DNA of 64,000 bases from Pseudoflavonifractor intestinihominis (lineage in GTDB: Bacteria; Bacillota; Clostridia; Oscillospirales; Oscillospiraceae), in assembly GCF_040096055.1 (NCBI RefSeq), contig NZ_JBBMFK010000005.1:1-64000 (forward strand), given 5' to 3'. The first letter of the stretch is position 1. Each line of letters begins with the position of its first letter. A program made the position numbers and the translations under genes. The notes beneath the pieces are model-generated. The model did not search any database. It saw nothing but the letters and a program-made list of their open reading frames with translations, and had not been told where the DNA came from. Below are positions 36,150 to 46,256 of the stretch, piece after piece.

Positions 36150-36639
36150 GGTCAAATTCCTCCTTCAGCAGATCGCGCAGCAGCTTTCTGGCCCGCATGA
36201 GCCGGGAGAGCACCGTGCCCCTGGGGCAGCCCAGCAGGACGGCGATCTCCTCTGCCGTGTACCCCTCTACATAGTGGAGGTATACGGCGGTACGGTACTT
36301 CTCCGGCAGCCGGCCCACGGCGGAGAGCACCGCTCCGGCCTGGGGCGGCTCCCCGGCGGGTGGGGTCCAGTCCGGGTCCAGGGGGACGGTGCGCCGCTTC
36401 CAGGCGGAGGCGGCCAGGTTTTTACAGCGGTGGGAGGTGGTGCGGATGAGCCAGGCACGGAGATGGGTCTCATCCCGGAAGGAAGGGCTGGACCGGACCA
36501 GGGCAACAAAGACCTCCTGGGCCGCGTCCTCGGCGTCCTGCCGGTTGCCCAGGGACTGCCAGGCCAGACGGAAGACCAGGGGGCTGTACCGGTCCAGAAC
36601 CTCCTCCCAGGAGAGAGGGGAACCTTGCAGGGTGAGCAT
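36136..36639 (-). CDS. ECF-family RNA polymerase sigma factor
   Basis: A 167-residue sigma-70 family factor of the ECF class. Region 2 covers about 10-70 (YSPLVFRLAWQSLGNRQDAEDAAQEVFVAL, core GNRQDAEDAAQEVF) and region 4 about 105-155 (LPEKYRTAVYLHYVEGYTAEEIAVLLGC, core YTAEEIAVLLGCPRGTVLSRL with the helix-turn-helix). It is first in a two-gene unit with the membrane protein. Target promoters and signal are not visible; no duplicated promoter motif was found. Confidence 0.92.
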   Translation of the reverse strand: MLTLQGSPLSWEEVLDRYSPLVFRLAWQSLGNRQDAEDAAQEVFVALVRSSPSFRDETHLRAWLIRTTSHRCKNLAASAWKRRTVPLDPDWTPPAGEPPQAGAVLSAVGRLPEKYRTAVYLHYVEGYTAEEIAVLLGCPRGTVLSRLMRARKLLRDLLKEEFDHDQR

Positions 36640-36710
36640 AGCGTTTCAACTCCCTTCTACCTATAAAACAGCGTGGGAGGAGATTTGATTGCGTGGAAGG
36701 GAAAAAAACG

Positions 36711-36744
36711 AAAAACCGCCCGCCCCTCGGAGAGGGACGGGCGG
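36711..36744 (-). terminator. Terminator of the glycogen operon
   Basis: CCGCCCGCCCCTC / GAGGGACGGGCGG with one mismatch, followed on the minus strand by TTTTTCGTTTTTTT. It lies just after the glgP stop. Confidence 0.88.
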
Positions 36745-36762
36745 CTGAGGGGACTGGTTATA

Positions 36763-39201
36763 TTACAGCTCCCGGGTGGGGACATGCCAGATGTTCTCGG
36801 CATAGTCCCGGATGGAGCGGTCGGCGGCGAAGATACCGGACCGGGCGATATTGATGAGGGACATCCGGTTCCAGGCCTTCTGGTCCAGATAGGCCTTGCC
36901 GGCCCGCTCGTGGGCGGCACGGTAGCTCTCAAAGTCGGCCAGCAGCAGGTACTCGTCGGGGGCGCTGCCGTTCTGACCGAAGAGGAGCCGGTTGGTCAGG
37001 TCGGTGTAGCTGACGCCGTCGTTGAAGCCGCGGGCAATCTGGTCCAGCACGGCCTTCATGCTGGGGGAGCCCACATAGTACTCGTAGGGCTTGTAGCCCC
37101 GGCGCTTGAGCTCCACCACCTCGTCGGCCTTCAGACCGAAGAGGAAGATGTTCTCGTCGCCCAGACGGTCGTGCATCTCCACGTTGGCGCCGTCCAGGGT
37201 GCCGATGGTCAGGGCGCCGTTCATCATGAACTTCATGTTGCCGGTGCCGCTGGCCTCCTTGCCGGCGGTGGAGATCTGCTCGCTCAGCTCGCTGGCGGGC
37301 ATGAGCCGCTCGGCCAGGCTGACCCGGTAGTTCTCCAGGAACACCACCTGCAGCCGGTCCTTGCAGACCGGGTCGGCGTTGATGGTGGCGGACAGGGAGT
37401 TGATGAGGTGGACGATCTCCTTGGCCACATAGTAGCCGGGAGCCGCCTTGGCGCCGAAGAGGTACACACGGGGGGTGAAGGTGAAGTGGGGGTCGCTCTT
37501 CAGACGCTGGTACAGGTAGATAATGTGCATCACGTTGAGCAGCTGGCGCTTGTACTCGTGCAGCCGCTTCACCTGCACATCAAAGATGGCGTCGGTGTTC
37601 AGGATGATGCCGCTCTCCTTGGCCACGTAGGAGGCGAAGGCCTGCTTGTTCTCCGCCTTGATCTTGCCCAGGCGGGTGAGCACGCCGGCGTCGTCCTTGT
37701 ACTTCTCCAGCTTCTTCAGGGCCTCGGGCTGGAGCAGGTAGTCATCCCCGCCGGTGCACTCCTTGATGAGGGCGTCCAGCTTGGGGTTGCACTGGGACAG
37801 CCAGCGGCGGTGGTCAATGCCGTTGGTCACGTTCTGGAACTTCTCGGGGGTGATGGCGTAGATATCCCGGAACAGGTCCTTCTTCAGAATGTCGGAGTGG
37901 AGGGCGGACACGCCGTTGACCGCGTAGCAGGCGCACACGCACATGTTGGCCATGCGCACGTCGCCGCCCCAGACGATGGCGTTGCGCTCCACACGGCCCA
38001 TATCGCCGTGGAAGGCCTCGGTGAGCTTCTGCTGCCAGCGGTTGGAGATCTCCACGATGATCTCCCACACGCGGGGCACCAGGGTCTGGACCAGCTCCTG
38101 GGGCCAGCGCTCCAGGGCCTCGATCATGACGGTGTGGTTGGTGTAGGCCACGGTGTGGGTGACGATATACCAGGCGTCGTCCCAGGTATAGCCTTCCTCA
38201 TCCAGCAGGATCCGCATCAGTTCGGGGATCACCAGGGTGGGGTGGGTATCGTTGATCTGGATGACGTGCTTCTGGTGGAAGTTGTGCAGGGTGCCGTACT
38301 GAGCCCGGTGCTTGCGCACGATGGACTGGATGGTGGCGGAGACGAAGAAGTACTGCTGCTTCAGGCGCAGAGACTTGCCCTCGTAGTGGTTGTCGTCGGG
38401 GTAGAGGACCTTGGCGATGACCTCGGCCATGGCCTGCTGCTCCACCGCCTTCAGATACTCGCCGCGGGAGTAGAGGGACATATCCACGGGCACGGGGCTC
38501 TTGGCGTCCCACAGGCGCAGCACGTTCACGTGGTCGGTGCCGTAGCCGGCGATCTCCATGTCCTTGGGGATGGCCAGCACGTCGGTGCCGCCCTCGTAGG
38601 CCACGCGGTGGCGGCCGTTCTCATCCCAGTAGCCGGTGACCTTGCCGCCGAAGTGGACGGTCTCGGTCTCGTCGACCTTGGGGATGAGCCAGGCGTCGCC
38701 CAGGCCCAGCCAGTTGTCCGCCAGCTCCACCTGCTGGCCGTCCACGATCTTCTGCTTGAAAATACCCAGCTCATAGCAGATGGAGTAGCCGGTGGCGGGG
38801 ATCTCCAGGGTGGTCATGGAGTCCAGGTAGCAGGCGGCCAGACGGCCCAGGCCGCCGTTGCCCAGGCCGGCGTCGGGCTCGGCCTCGAACAGGTCGGCGG
38901 CGGAGAAGCCCAGGGACTCGATGGCCTGGGTCAGGGGCTCCAGCACGCCCAGGTTATAGGCGTTCTTCATCAGGGACCGGCCCATGAGGAACTCCAGGGA
39001 CAGATAGTGGACCTGACGGGCGTGGCTGTCCTTCACCCGGTCCTCGGTCTCCAGCTCGTGGGCGGACATGATATCCCGCAGCACCATGGCGCAGGCCTTG
39101 AACATCTGAGGAACAGTGGCCTCATCCACATCCCGGCCGAAGTTGCGGCGCAGCTTGCCGGTGATCAGGTTGGTCAATTCAGTTTTCGTATAGTTATGCA
39201 A
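36763..39201 (-). CDS. glgP: Glycogen phosphorylase
   Basis: It releases glucose 1-phosphate from glycogen. The 812-residue GT35 enzyme has the PLP-binding region with EASGTGNMKFMMNGALTIGT (core SGTGNMKFMMNGA; the Schiff-base lysine in this motif) near 650, GNGGLGRLAAC near 113 and NDTHPTL near 325. It is last in the glg cluster but has a promoter of its own upstream, so degradation can be set apart from synthesis. Confidence 0.96.
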   Translation of the reverse strand: MHNYTKTELTNLITGKLRRNFGRDVDEATVPQMFKACAMVLRDIMSAHELETEDRVKDSHARQVHYLSLEFLMGRSLMKNAYNLGVLEPLTQAIESLGFSAADLFEAEPDAGLGNGGLGRLAACYLDSMTTLEIPATGYSICYELGIFKQKIVDGQQVELADNWLGLGDAWLIPKVDETETVHFGGKVTGYWDENGRHRVAYEGGTDVLAIPKDMEIAGYGTDHVNVLRLWDAKSPVPVDMSLYSRGEYLKAVEQQAMAEVIAKVLYPDDNHYEGKSLRLKQQYFFVSATIQSIVRKHRAQYGTLHNFHQKHVIQINDTHPTLVIPELMRILLDEEGYTWDDAWYIVTHTVAYTNHTVMIEALERWPQELVQTLVPRVWEIIVEISNRWQQKLTEAFHGDMGRVERNAIVWGGDVRMANMCVCACYAVNGVSALHSDILKKDLFRDIYAITPEKFQNVTNGIDHRRWLSQCNPKLDALIKECTGGDDYLLQPEALKKLEKYKDDAGVLTRLGKIKAENKQAFASYVAKESGIILNTDAIFDVQVKRLHEYKRQLLNVMHIIYLYQRLKSDPHFTFTPRVYLFGAKAAPGYYVAKEIVHLINSLSATINADPVCKDRLQVVFLENYRVSLAERLMPASELSEQISTAGKEASGTGNMKFMMNGALTIGTLDGANVEMHDRLGDENIFLFGLKADEVVELKRRGYKPYEYYVGSPSMKAVLDQIARGFNDGVSYTDLTNRLLFGQNGSAPDEYLLLADFESYRAAHERAGKAYLDQKAWNRMSLINIARSGIFAADRSIRDYAENIWHVPTREL

Positions 39202-39222
39202 GGGAACGCATCTCCTATAACA

Positions 39223-39275
39223 TAAAATAGGCTGGGAAAACAGAATAGCTGCCTTGGTAGCAGCGCCCTATTTTA
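39223..39275. promoter_or_regulatory. Inverted repeat in the glgP leader
   Basis: Perfect 9-bp arms TAAAATAGG (39223-39231) and CCTATTTTA (39267-39275) enclose an inner stem GCTGCC/GGTAGC. The right arm contains the -10 hexamer of the glgP promoter. It could be an operator, or a leader hairpin stabilising the mRNA. Confidence 0.5.
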
Positions 39276-39299
39276 CCACAAGGAGTTATTTAATGTCAA
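39270..39299 (-). promoter_or_regulatory. Internal promoter for glgP
   Basis: Minus strand TTGACA (39294-39299), 18 bases, TAAAAT (39270-39275). Confidence 0.68.
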
Positions 39300-39341
39300 C
39301 GCAACAGATGTAAAATCGGAGATTAAGACAAAAATAACAGC

Positions 39342-40781
39342 TTATTTTCCGGTAATCCAACCGTAAATCTCCAGGTACTCATCGGCGGACTTGTTCCAGG
39401 AGAAGTCTGCGGTCATGCCGGCGTGCATCAGACCGCGCCAGGCCTTGGGGTTGTTGTGGTACAGATCCACGGCCTCGTGGAGGACCCACATCATGTCGTG
39501 GGCGCTGATGTTGGCGAAGGTGAAGCCCCGGCCCTGGCCGGTGAACTTGTTGTAGGGCCACACGGTGTCCTTCAGGCCGCCGGTCTCCCGGACCACGGGC
39601 ACGGTGCCGTACCGCATGGCGATCATCTGGGACAGGCCGCAGGGCTCGGCCTCGCTGGGCATGAGGAACAGGTCGGCGCCGCCGTAGATGGCGGTGGACA
39701 GGGAGGCGGAGTACATCATGTGGGCGGCGAAGCGGCCGGGATACTGGGCCGCTGCGTGGCGGAATGCCTCCTCATAGTTCCAGTCGCCGGTACCCAGCAC
39801 CACCATCTGCACGTTGTGCATGCTCATGATGTCGTGGATGGAGGAGGTGACCAGGTCAAAGCCCTTGTGCTTGACCAGACGGGAGATGCAGGCGATGATG
39901 GGCGCATCCGGGTCCTGGTTCAGGCCGCAGGCCTGCTGCAGGGCGGCCTTGCAGGCCTGCTTGCCCGCCAGGTCGTCGGGATTGAAGGCGGCGGCCAGGC
40001 CGTTGCCGTTGGCGGGGTTGTAGAGCTCGGTGTCGATGCCGTTGAGGATGCCCCGGATCTTGTTCCGGTTGTCCGCGACGACGCCCTCCAGGCCGTGGGC
40101 GTAGAAGGCGTACTGGAGCTCCTGGGCGTAGGTGGGGGAGACGGTGGTGACATAGTCGGCGGCGTAGATGGCGCCCTTCATCAGGTTCACGTCTCCGTGG
40201 TACTCCAGCATATGCTCGTTGAAATAGCCCGGCGCCAGGCCCAGCAGATCCTTGAGCACCTGGCTGCCGTACCGGCCCTGGTACTCGATGTTGTGGATGG
40301 TGTACACGCTCTTGGCGCCCCGCAGCTCGGGCACCACGTGGCGCTCCTCCAGCAGGTAGATGGGCACCAGGGCGGTCTGCCAGTCGTTGCAGTGGATCAC
40401 GTCGGGCCAGAAGCCTATGTGGCCGGGGGTCTCGATGATGGCGCGGGAGAAGAAGGCGAACCGCTCGCCGTCGTCGTAGTGGCCGTAGATCTGGGAGCGC
40501 TTGAAGTAGTACTCGTTGTCCACGAAGTAGTAGGTGACGCCGTCCCGCTGCAGCTCAAAGATGCCGCAGTAGGGGGTGCGCCAGGCCAGATGGACGTGGA
40601 AATTGCACAGGTAGGTCATCTGGCTGCGCCAGTCCTGGCTGATGCCCTCGTAGAGGGGCAGGATGACCCGTACGTCGTTGCCCATGGCGGCCAGGGCCTT
40701 GGGCAGGGAGCCGGCCACATCCGCCAGTCCGCCAGTTTTGATAAAGGGGGCTACCTCGGAGGAAGCAAAGAGGATATTCAT
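39342..40781 (-). CDS. glgA: Glycogen synthase
   Basis: It elongates alpha-1,4-glucan from ADP-glucose. The 479-residue GT5 enzyme starts MNILFASSEVAPFIKTGGLADV, with the ADP-glucose-binding KTGGLAD motif at 15-21. The second GT-B lobe carries the acidic/ribose region PSEAEPCGLSQM near 378. It follows glgD after a 130-base gap on the minus strand that contains a 9-bp hairpin and no terminator. Confidence 0.97.
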   Translation of the reverse strand: MNILFASSEVAPFIKTGGLADVAGSLPKALAAMGNDVRVILPLYEGISQDWRSQMTYLCNFHVHLAWRTPYCGIFELQRDGVTYYFVDNEYYFKRSQIYGHYDDGERFAFFSRAIIETPGHIGFWPDVIHCNDWQTALVPIYLLEERHVVPELRGAKSVYTIHNIEYQGRYGSQVLKDLLGLAPGYFNEHMLEYHGDVNLMKGAIYAADYVTTVSPTYAQELQYAFYAHGLEGVVADNRNKIRGILNGIDTELYNPANGNGLAAAFNPDDLAGKQACKAALQQACGLNQDPDAPIIACISRLVKHKGFDLVTSSIHDIMSMHNVQMVVLGTGDWNYEEAFRHAAAQYPGRFAAHMMYSASLSTAIYGGADLFLMPSEAEPCGLSQMIAMRYGTVPVVRETGGLKDTVWPYNKFTGQGRGFTFANISAHDMMWVLHEAVDLYHNNPKAWRGLMHAGMTADFSWNKSADEYLEIYGWITGK

Positions 40782-40847
40782 ATGGGAGCTCCTTTCAGAA
40801 CCGGCCGCCGGGGAGGCCGGTGAATTTTATTTTGGGGAGGACGCGAG

Positions 40848-40880
40848 CGAGAGACGAAGCCTGTCCGGCCCCGTCTCTCG
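40848..40880. repeat. Intercistronic hairpin between glgD and glgA
   Basis: An inverted repeat CGAGAGACG / CGTCTCTCG (40848-40856 and 40872-40880) without a T-run, in the 130-base gap. It may stabilise or process the mRNA so that glgA is expressed differently from glgBCD. Confidence 0.45.
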
Positions 40881-40911
40881 CGGTCTCGGCGGTCGCCGTC
40901 CGCCGGTCAGA

Positions 40912-42026
40912 TTATACAGTTTCGTCCTTGGCGATGGCCAGAGGATAGGTCTCGTGGCCCATGAGCATCCGGCCCGGGTTGACGTGGACGTTCTTGTCGG
41001 TGATGGTGTACTTGAGGACAGCGCCCTGCTGGATGGTGGTGCCCTGCATCAGGATGCAGTTCTCCACCAGAGCGCCCTCCTCCACCCGCACGCCGCGGAA
41101 GAGGATGGAGTTGCGCACCGTGCCCTCGATGATGCAGCCGTCGGCCACCAGGGAGTTGACCGAGCTGCCCTGCTCCCCGTAGTAGGTGGAGGGGTTGGAC
41201 TGGTCCTTGGTCTTGACGGGGCGGTCGGGCACAAACAGGTCGGCCCGGACCTCGGGCTTGAGCAGCTCCATGCTGCGGGCGAAGTAGCCGGGGACAGACT
41301 GGAGCCGGGCGGCGTAGCCGTCGAAGATGTAGGGGACGATCTTCAGAGAGTGGACCATGGACTGGAGCACACCCTGGCTGAAGGAGGGGATATTGTGGGC
41401 GGCGCAGTGATCCACCAGGGAGAGCAGCAGGCTCTTGGAGAGGATATACACCTCCAGGGACTCGCAGCCCACCGGGGCATAGGGATGGACGGACACGTCG
41501 GTCACCCGGCCGTCGGCGCCGATGGTGAAGTAGTCGGAGGACTTGGGATCGCCCTTGGGGTTGCGGGTGCACACGGCGGTGATGTCGGCGCCGCTCTTGA
41601 TGTGCTGCTGATAGATCTCACGCATGGGCAGGTTGACGGCGATATCGCCGCCGGCCAGCACCACGTGCTCCTGCTTGATGTTCTTCAGGTAGGAGTAGAC
41701 GCCCTCCAGGGCATCCATACGGCCACGGCACACGCCGCCCCGCTGCTTGTTGGCATAGCCGAAGGGGGGCAGGATGCGCAGGCCGCCGTGCTTGCGGGAC
41801 AGGTCCCAGTCCTTGCCGGAGCCCAGGTGGTCCAGCAGAGACTGATAGTTGGCGTGGACGATGATGCCCACGTCGGCAATGCCGGCGTTGACGAAGTTGG
41901 AGAGCATGAAGTCGATGATACGGTAGCGGCCGCCGTAGGGGACGGAGCAGGTGTTACGCACCTGGGTCAGCTCCCGCAGGTCGGCGTTGGAGCGGTACGC
42001 GAAAATGATGCCATGCAGCTTGTTCA

Positions 42027-42030
<4 letters not shown>
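40912..42030 (-). CDS. glgD: GlgD, regulatory partner of ADP-glucose pyrophosphorylase
   Basis: A 372-residue paralogue of GlgC that forms the GlgC/GlgD complex in Firmicutes and raises its activity. The nucleotidyltransferase fold is recognisable (GRYRIIDFMLSNFVNAGI), but the N-terminal GlgC pyrophosphate loop (GGQGSRL) is replaced by AYRSNADLREL, as expected for the non-catalytic subunit. The left-handed beta-helix follows. The ATG overlaps the glgC stop by 4 bases (ATGA), a coupled pair. Confidence 0.94.
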
Positions 42031-43241
<1,211 letters not shown>

Positions 43242-43333
43242 TCCTAACACCTCTGCTTATTTGGTGGTAATGCGCTGGATGTATAACTTTCCGCCAGGGC
43301 GGCACGGCTGGGGCAGGCCGTCCCGGAGAAAAA

Positions 43334-45334
43334 TCAGGATTTTTTGGCCGTGGAGCGCTTCTTGCCCACGGGGGTCAGCTTGACGGTGCCGGCCGTCTTG
43401 GCTGTCTTCTTCTTGAGGGCGGGCTTCTTCCGGGTGCACCGGTAGATCACGCCGCTCATGGGGGGGATGTCGATGACCAGGGACTGGTCCTGGCCGTGCA
43501 TGGGGATATCCTCGGAGCTCAGGGGCTCCTTGTCGCCCAGACCGGAGCCGCCGAAGCGCTCGTCGTCGGAGTTGAACACACACTGATAGGTGCCCCGGTA
43601 GGGGACGCCCAGCCGGTAGCCGGGCCGGTGGACCGGGGAGAAGTTGCACACAGCCAGGATAAAGTCGCCCTTGCTGTCCTTCCGCAGGAAGGAGGCGCAG
43701 TTGTTCTGGTTGTCGTCGGCACAGATCCACTGGAAGCCCTCCCAGGAGAAGTCCAGGTCCCACATGGGCTTGTTCTCCAGGTAGAAGGCGTTGGCCGCCT
43801 GGAAGAAGGCCTTGATGTCCTGGTTCTCCTTGTTCTCCAGCAGGTGCCAGTCCAGGGAGTACTCGTAGTGCCACTCGTTCCACTGGCCGAATTCGCTGCC
43901 CATCATCAGCAGCTTCTTGCCGGGGTGGGTGAGCATGTAGGTGTAGAAGGCCCGGACGCCGGCGAATTTCTCCTCGTAGGGGCCGGGGATCTTGTTGAGG
44001 AAGGAGCCCTTCATGTGCACCACCTCGTCGTGGGACAGGGGCAGGATGAAGTTCTCCGAGAAAGCGTACATCAGCGAGAAGGTGATGTCCTTGTGGTTGA
44101 ACTGCCGGAAGTAGGGGTCCAGCTTCATGTAATGGGTGATGTCGTTCATCCAGCCCATGTTCCACTTCAGGTTGAAGCCCAGGCCGCCCTCGTCCACCGG
44201 GTGGGACACCAGGGGCCAGGCGGTGGACTCCTCGGCGATCATCAGCACGTCGGGGTGGGGGACAAAGATGTGGGTGTTGAGGGTGCGCAGGAAGTCGATG
44301 GCCTCCAGATTCTCGTGGCCGCCGTACTTGTTGGGCACCCACTCGCCGCTCTGGCGGCTGTAGTCCAGGTAGAGCATGGAGGCCACGGCGTCCACCCGCA
44401 GGCCGTCGATGTGGTACTGCTCCAGCCAGAAGAGGGCGGAGGAGAACAGGAAGGAGCGGACTTCCTTCTTGTCGTAGTCAAACACCCTGGTGCCCCAGTC
44501 GGCGTGTTCGCCCTTTCGGGGGTCGGCATACTCGTAGCAGGGCTCGCCGTCAAACTCGTACAGGCCGAAGGCGTCCTTGGGGAAGTGGGCGGGCACCCAA
44601 TCCAGAATCACGCCGATGCCGGCCTGGTGGAGCTGGTCGATGAGGTACATCAGGTCGTGGGGGATGCCGAACCGGCTGGTGGCGGCAAAGTAGCCGGTGC
44701 ACTGGTAGCCCCAGGAGGCGTCCAGAGGGTGCTCGGTGATGGGCATCATCTCCACGTGGGTGAAGCCCATCTCTTTCACATAGGGCACCAGCCAGCACGC
44801 GATGTCCCGGTAGCTGAGGAACTCGCCCTCGCCGGTGCGGCGCCAGGAGCCCAGGTGCATCTCGTAGATATTCAGCGGACTGTGGTAGACCGGATGGCTC
44901 TTCCGGTACTCCAGCCACTTCTGGTCGCCCCACTGATAGCCGGACAGGTCGTAGAGCTTGGAGGCGTTGCCGGGACGGGTCTCGGCGTGGAAGGCGTAGG
45001 GGTCGGACTTGGCCAGCACCCGGCCGTCCCGGGCGTGGACCGCGTACTTATATGTATCGTACTGCTTCATGCCCGGGATGAACAGCTCCCACACGCCGCC
45101 GTCCAGGCGGTTCATGGGGTGGGACTCCTCACTCCAGCCGTTGAAGTCGCCCATCACGGACACGCCCCTGGCGTGGGGCGCCCACACGCGGAAGACATAG
45201 CCGTCCTGCCCGTCCACACTGGCGGGGTGGGCGCCCAAATAGTCCTGGGTGTGGCAGTTATCCCCCTGCAAAAAATGAAAAAGCGGTGTATCAGGTTGCT
45301 GGGGGGCCGGGGTAGATTGATCCGTGCGGGTCAT
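43334..45334 (-). CDS. glgB: 1,4-alpha-glucan branching enzyme with a lysine-rich tail
   Basis: It introduces alpha-1,6 branches into glycogen. The 666-residue GH13 enzyme has an N-terminal CBM48-like domain (VFRVWAPHARGVSVMGDFNGW, part shown as APHARGVSVMGDFNGW) and GH13 regions WVPAHFP, GLRVDAVASMLYLDY with the nucleophile Asp, EESTAW with the acid/base Glu, and LSHDEVVH. The last 33 residues after VIYRCT are extremely basic (KKPALKKKTAKTAG, then GKKRSTAKKS), which is not part of the normal domain. The ATG at 45334 follows GGAGG by 8 bases. It is first in the operon. Confidence 0.95.
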   Translation of the reverse strand: MTRTDQSTPAPQQPDTPLFHFLQGDNCHTQDYLGAHPASVDGQDGYVFRVWAPHARGVSVMGDFNGWSEESHPMNRLDGGVWELFIPGMKQYDTYKYAVHARDGRVLAKSDPYAFHAETRPGNASKLYDLSGYQWGDQKWLEYRKSHPVYHSPLNIYEMHLGSWRRTGEGEFLSYRDIACWLVPYVKEMGFTHVEMMPITEHPLDASWGYQCTGYFAATSRFGIPHDLMYLIDQLHQAGIGVILDWVPAHFPKDAFGLYEFDGEPCYEYADPRKGEHADWGTRVFDYDKKEVRSFLFSSALFWLEQYHIDGLRVDAVASMLYLDYSRQSGEWVPNKYGGHENLEAIDFLRTLNTHIFVPHPDVLMIAEESTAWPLVSHPVDEGGLGFNLKWNMGWMNDITHYMKLDPYFRQFNHKDITFSLMYAFSENFILPLSHDEVVHMKGSFLNKIPGPYEEKFAGVRAFYTYMLTHPGKKLLMMGSEFGQWNEWHYEYSLDWHLLENKENQDIKAFFQAANAFYLENKPMWDLDFSWEGFQWICADDNQNNCASFLRKDSKGDFILAVCNFSPVHRPGYRLGVPYRGTYQCVFNSDDERFGGSGLGDKEPLSSEDIPMHGQDQSLVIDIPPMSGVIYRCTRKKPALKKKTAKTAGTVKLTPVGKKRSTAKKS

Positions 45335-45437
45335 AGGGAACACCTCCAGAGAATTGGAAAAAAGTTACAAAAAAGAAGACAAATGAGCGGTTTTGATTGT
45401 CGAATTGACACAATTGACTGTTTTTAACGGAACTTAT

Positions 45438-45454
45438 TTGTATAAATTATACAA
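45438..45454. promoter_or_regulatory. Palindromic operator on the glycogen operon promoter
   Basis: TTGTATAAATTATACAA is a perfect 8-1-8 palindrome covering the -10 hexamer. A repressor bound here would block the promoter. The XRE gene next door is the nearest candidate regulator. Confidence 0.68.
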
Positions 45455-45474
45455 CAATACGGGGTATCAGTCAA
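45446..45474 (-). promoter_or_regulatory. Promoter of glgBCDAP
   Basis: Minus strand TTGACT (45469-45474), 17 bases, TATAAT (45446-45451): near consensus. The leader to glgB is about 105 bases and contains a second small repeat region (TTGTCGAATTGACA at about 45398-45411). Confidence 0.88.
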
Positions 45475-45560
45475 GGGTGGAACTGGTAAAAACTAAATAA
45501 GGTGTGAAACCCGCCTGCAAACAGGGGAAATGGGCACAAAAAAGGCAGACGGATTTCAGA

Positions 45561-46157
45561 TCAATCCGTCTGCTCGCCGGAGGCGGCCTGGTGGTTCTGC
45601 TCCATGGCCTCAAAAGCGCGGAGAAAAGCCGCCCGCTGCTGGGCATAGCCCTCCTCCCCCAGACGGGTGAGGCAGGTCCCCAGGATCAGGGACAGCTCGG
45701 CGGAAAGCCAGGCGCTGCCGTACATGCCCTCCTGATTGTAATACTGGGCGTTCTCCGCCAGCTCTCTGGCCTCCACCAGGCGGCCTGCGTCCAGGGCCTC
45801 CCGGGCGGCGGCGGCACCGGCCAGAGCGTGGAGCAGATAGCCCTCGTCCGTGGTGCCCGCCTTGTTGTCCGCCTCCAGAGCGGTGAGGCAGTCGTTCCAG
45901 CGGTGCTCCCGGTAGGCGGCGCGGGCCTCGTCCAGACCGTCGGGGGCGGTGCCGTCGGACACCGGTGCGCCGGAGAGAAAATATCCGGTGGGAAAGCCCA
46001 GGGCCCCGGCCAGATACTCCAGGGTGCGCACGGAGGGAATGGCGCTGTCATTTTCGATTTTGGAGAGCATATTGCGGGTGATATAGTCCCCGACCAGCTC
46101 TTTTTGGGTCATTCCCTTGCTCTGGCGGGCCTCGCGGATCTTCTGGCCAAGGGTCAT
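45561..46157 (-). CDS. XRE-family transcriptional regulator
   Basis: A 198-residue protein. Residues 1-62 form a Cro/C1-type helix-turn-helix (GMTQKELVGDYITRNMLSKIEN), and the rest is helical and alanine-rich (ALAGAAAAREALDAGRLVEARELAENAQYY, core EALDAGRLVEARELAE), suggesting TPR-like helices for protein or peptide sensing. It lies directly upstream of the glycogen operon on the same strand with a separate promoter between, so it may control glg, but this is positional inference. Confidence 0.85.
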   Translation of the reverse strand: MTLGQKIREARQSKGMTQKELVGDYITRNMLSKIENDSAIPSVRTLEYLAGALGFPTGYFLSGAPVSDGTAPDGLDEARAAYREHRWNDCLTALEADNKAGTTDEGYLLHALAGAAAAREALDAGRLVEARELAENAQYYNQEGMYGSAWLSAELSLILGTCLTRLGEEGYAQQRAAFLRAFEAMEQNHQAASGEQTD

Positions 46158-46256
46158 GGCTGGTCCCTCCCTGCGTAACTGAGATTTACTCCTCTGTCAT
46201 TGTAGCAGGTATGGAGACAATTTACAATTGAAAAATGGCGGACAGGCCTGGAAAAT

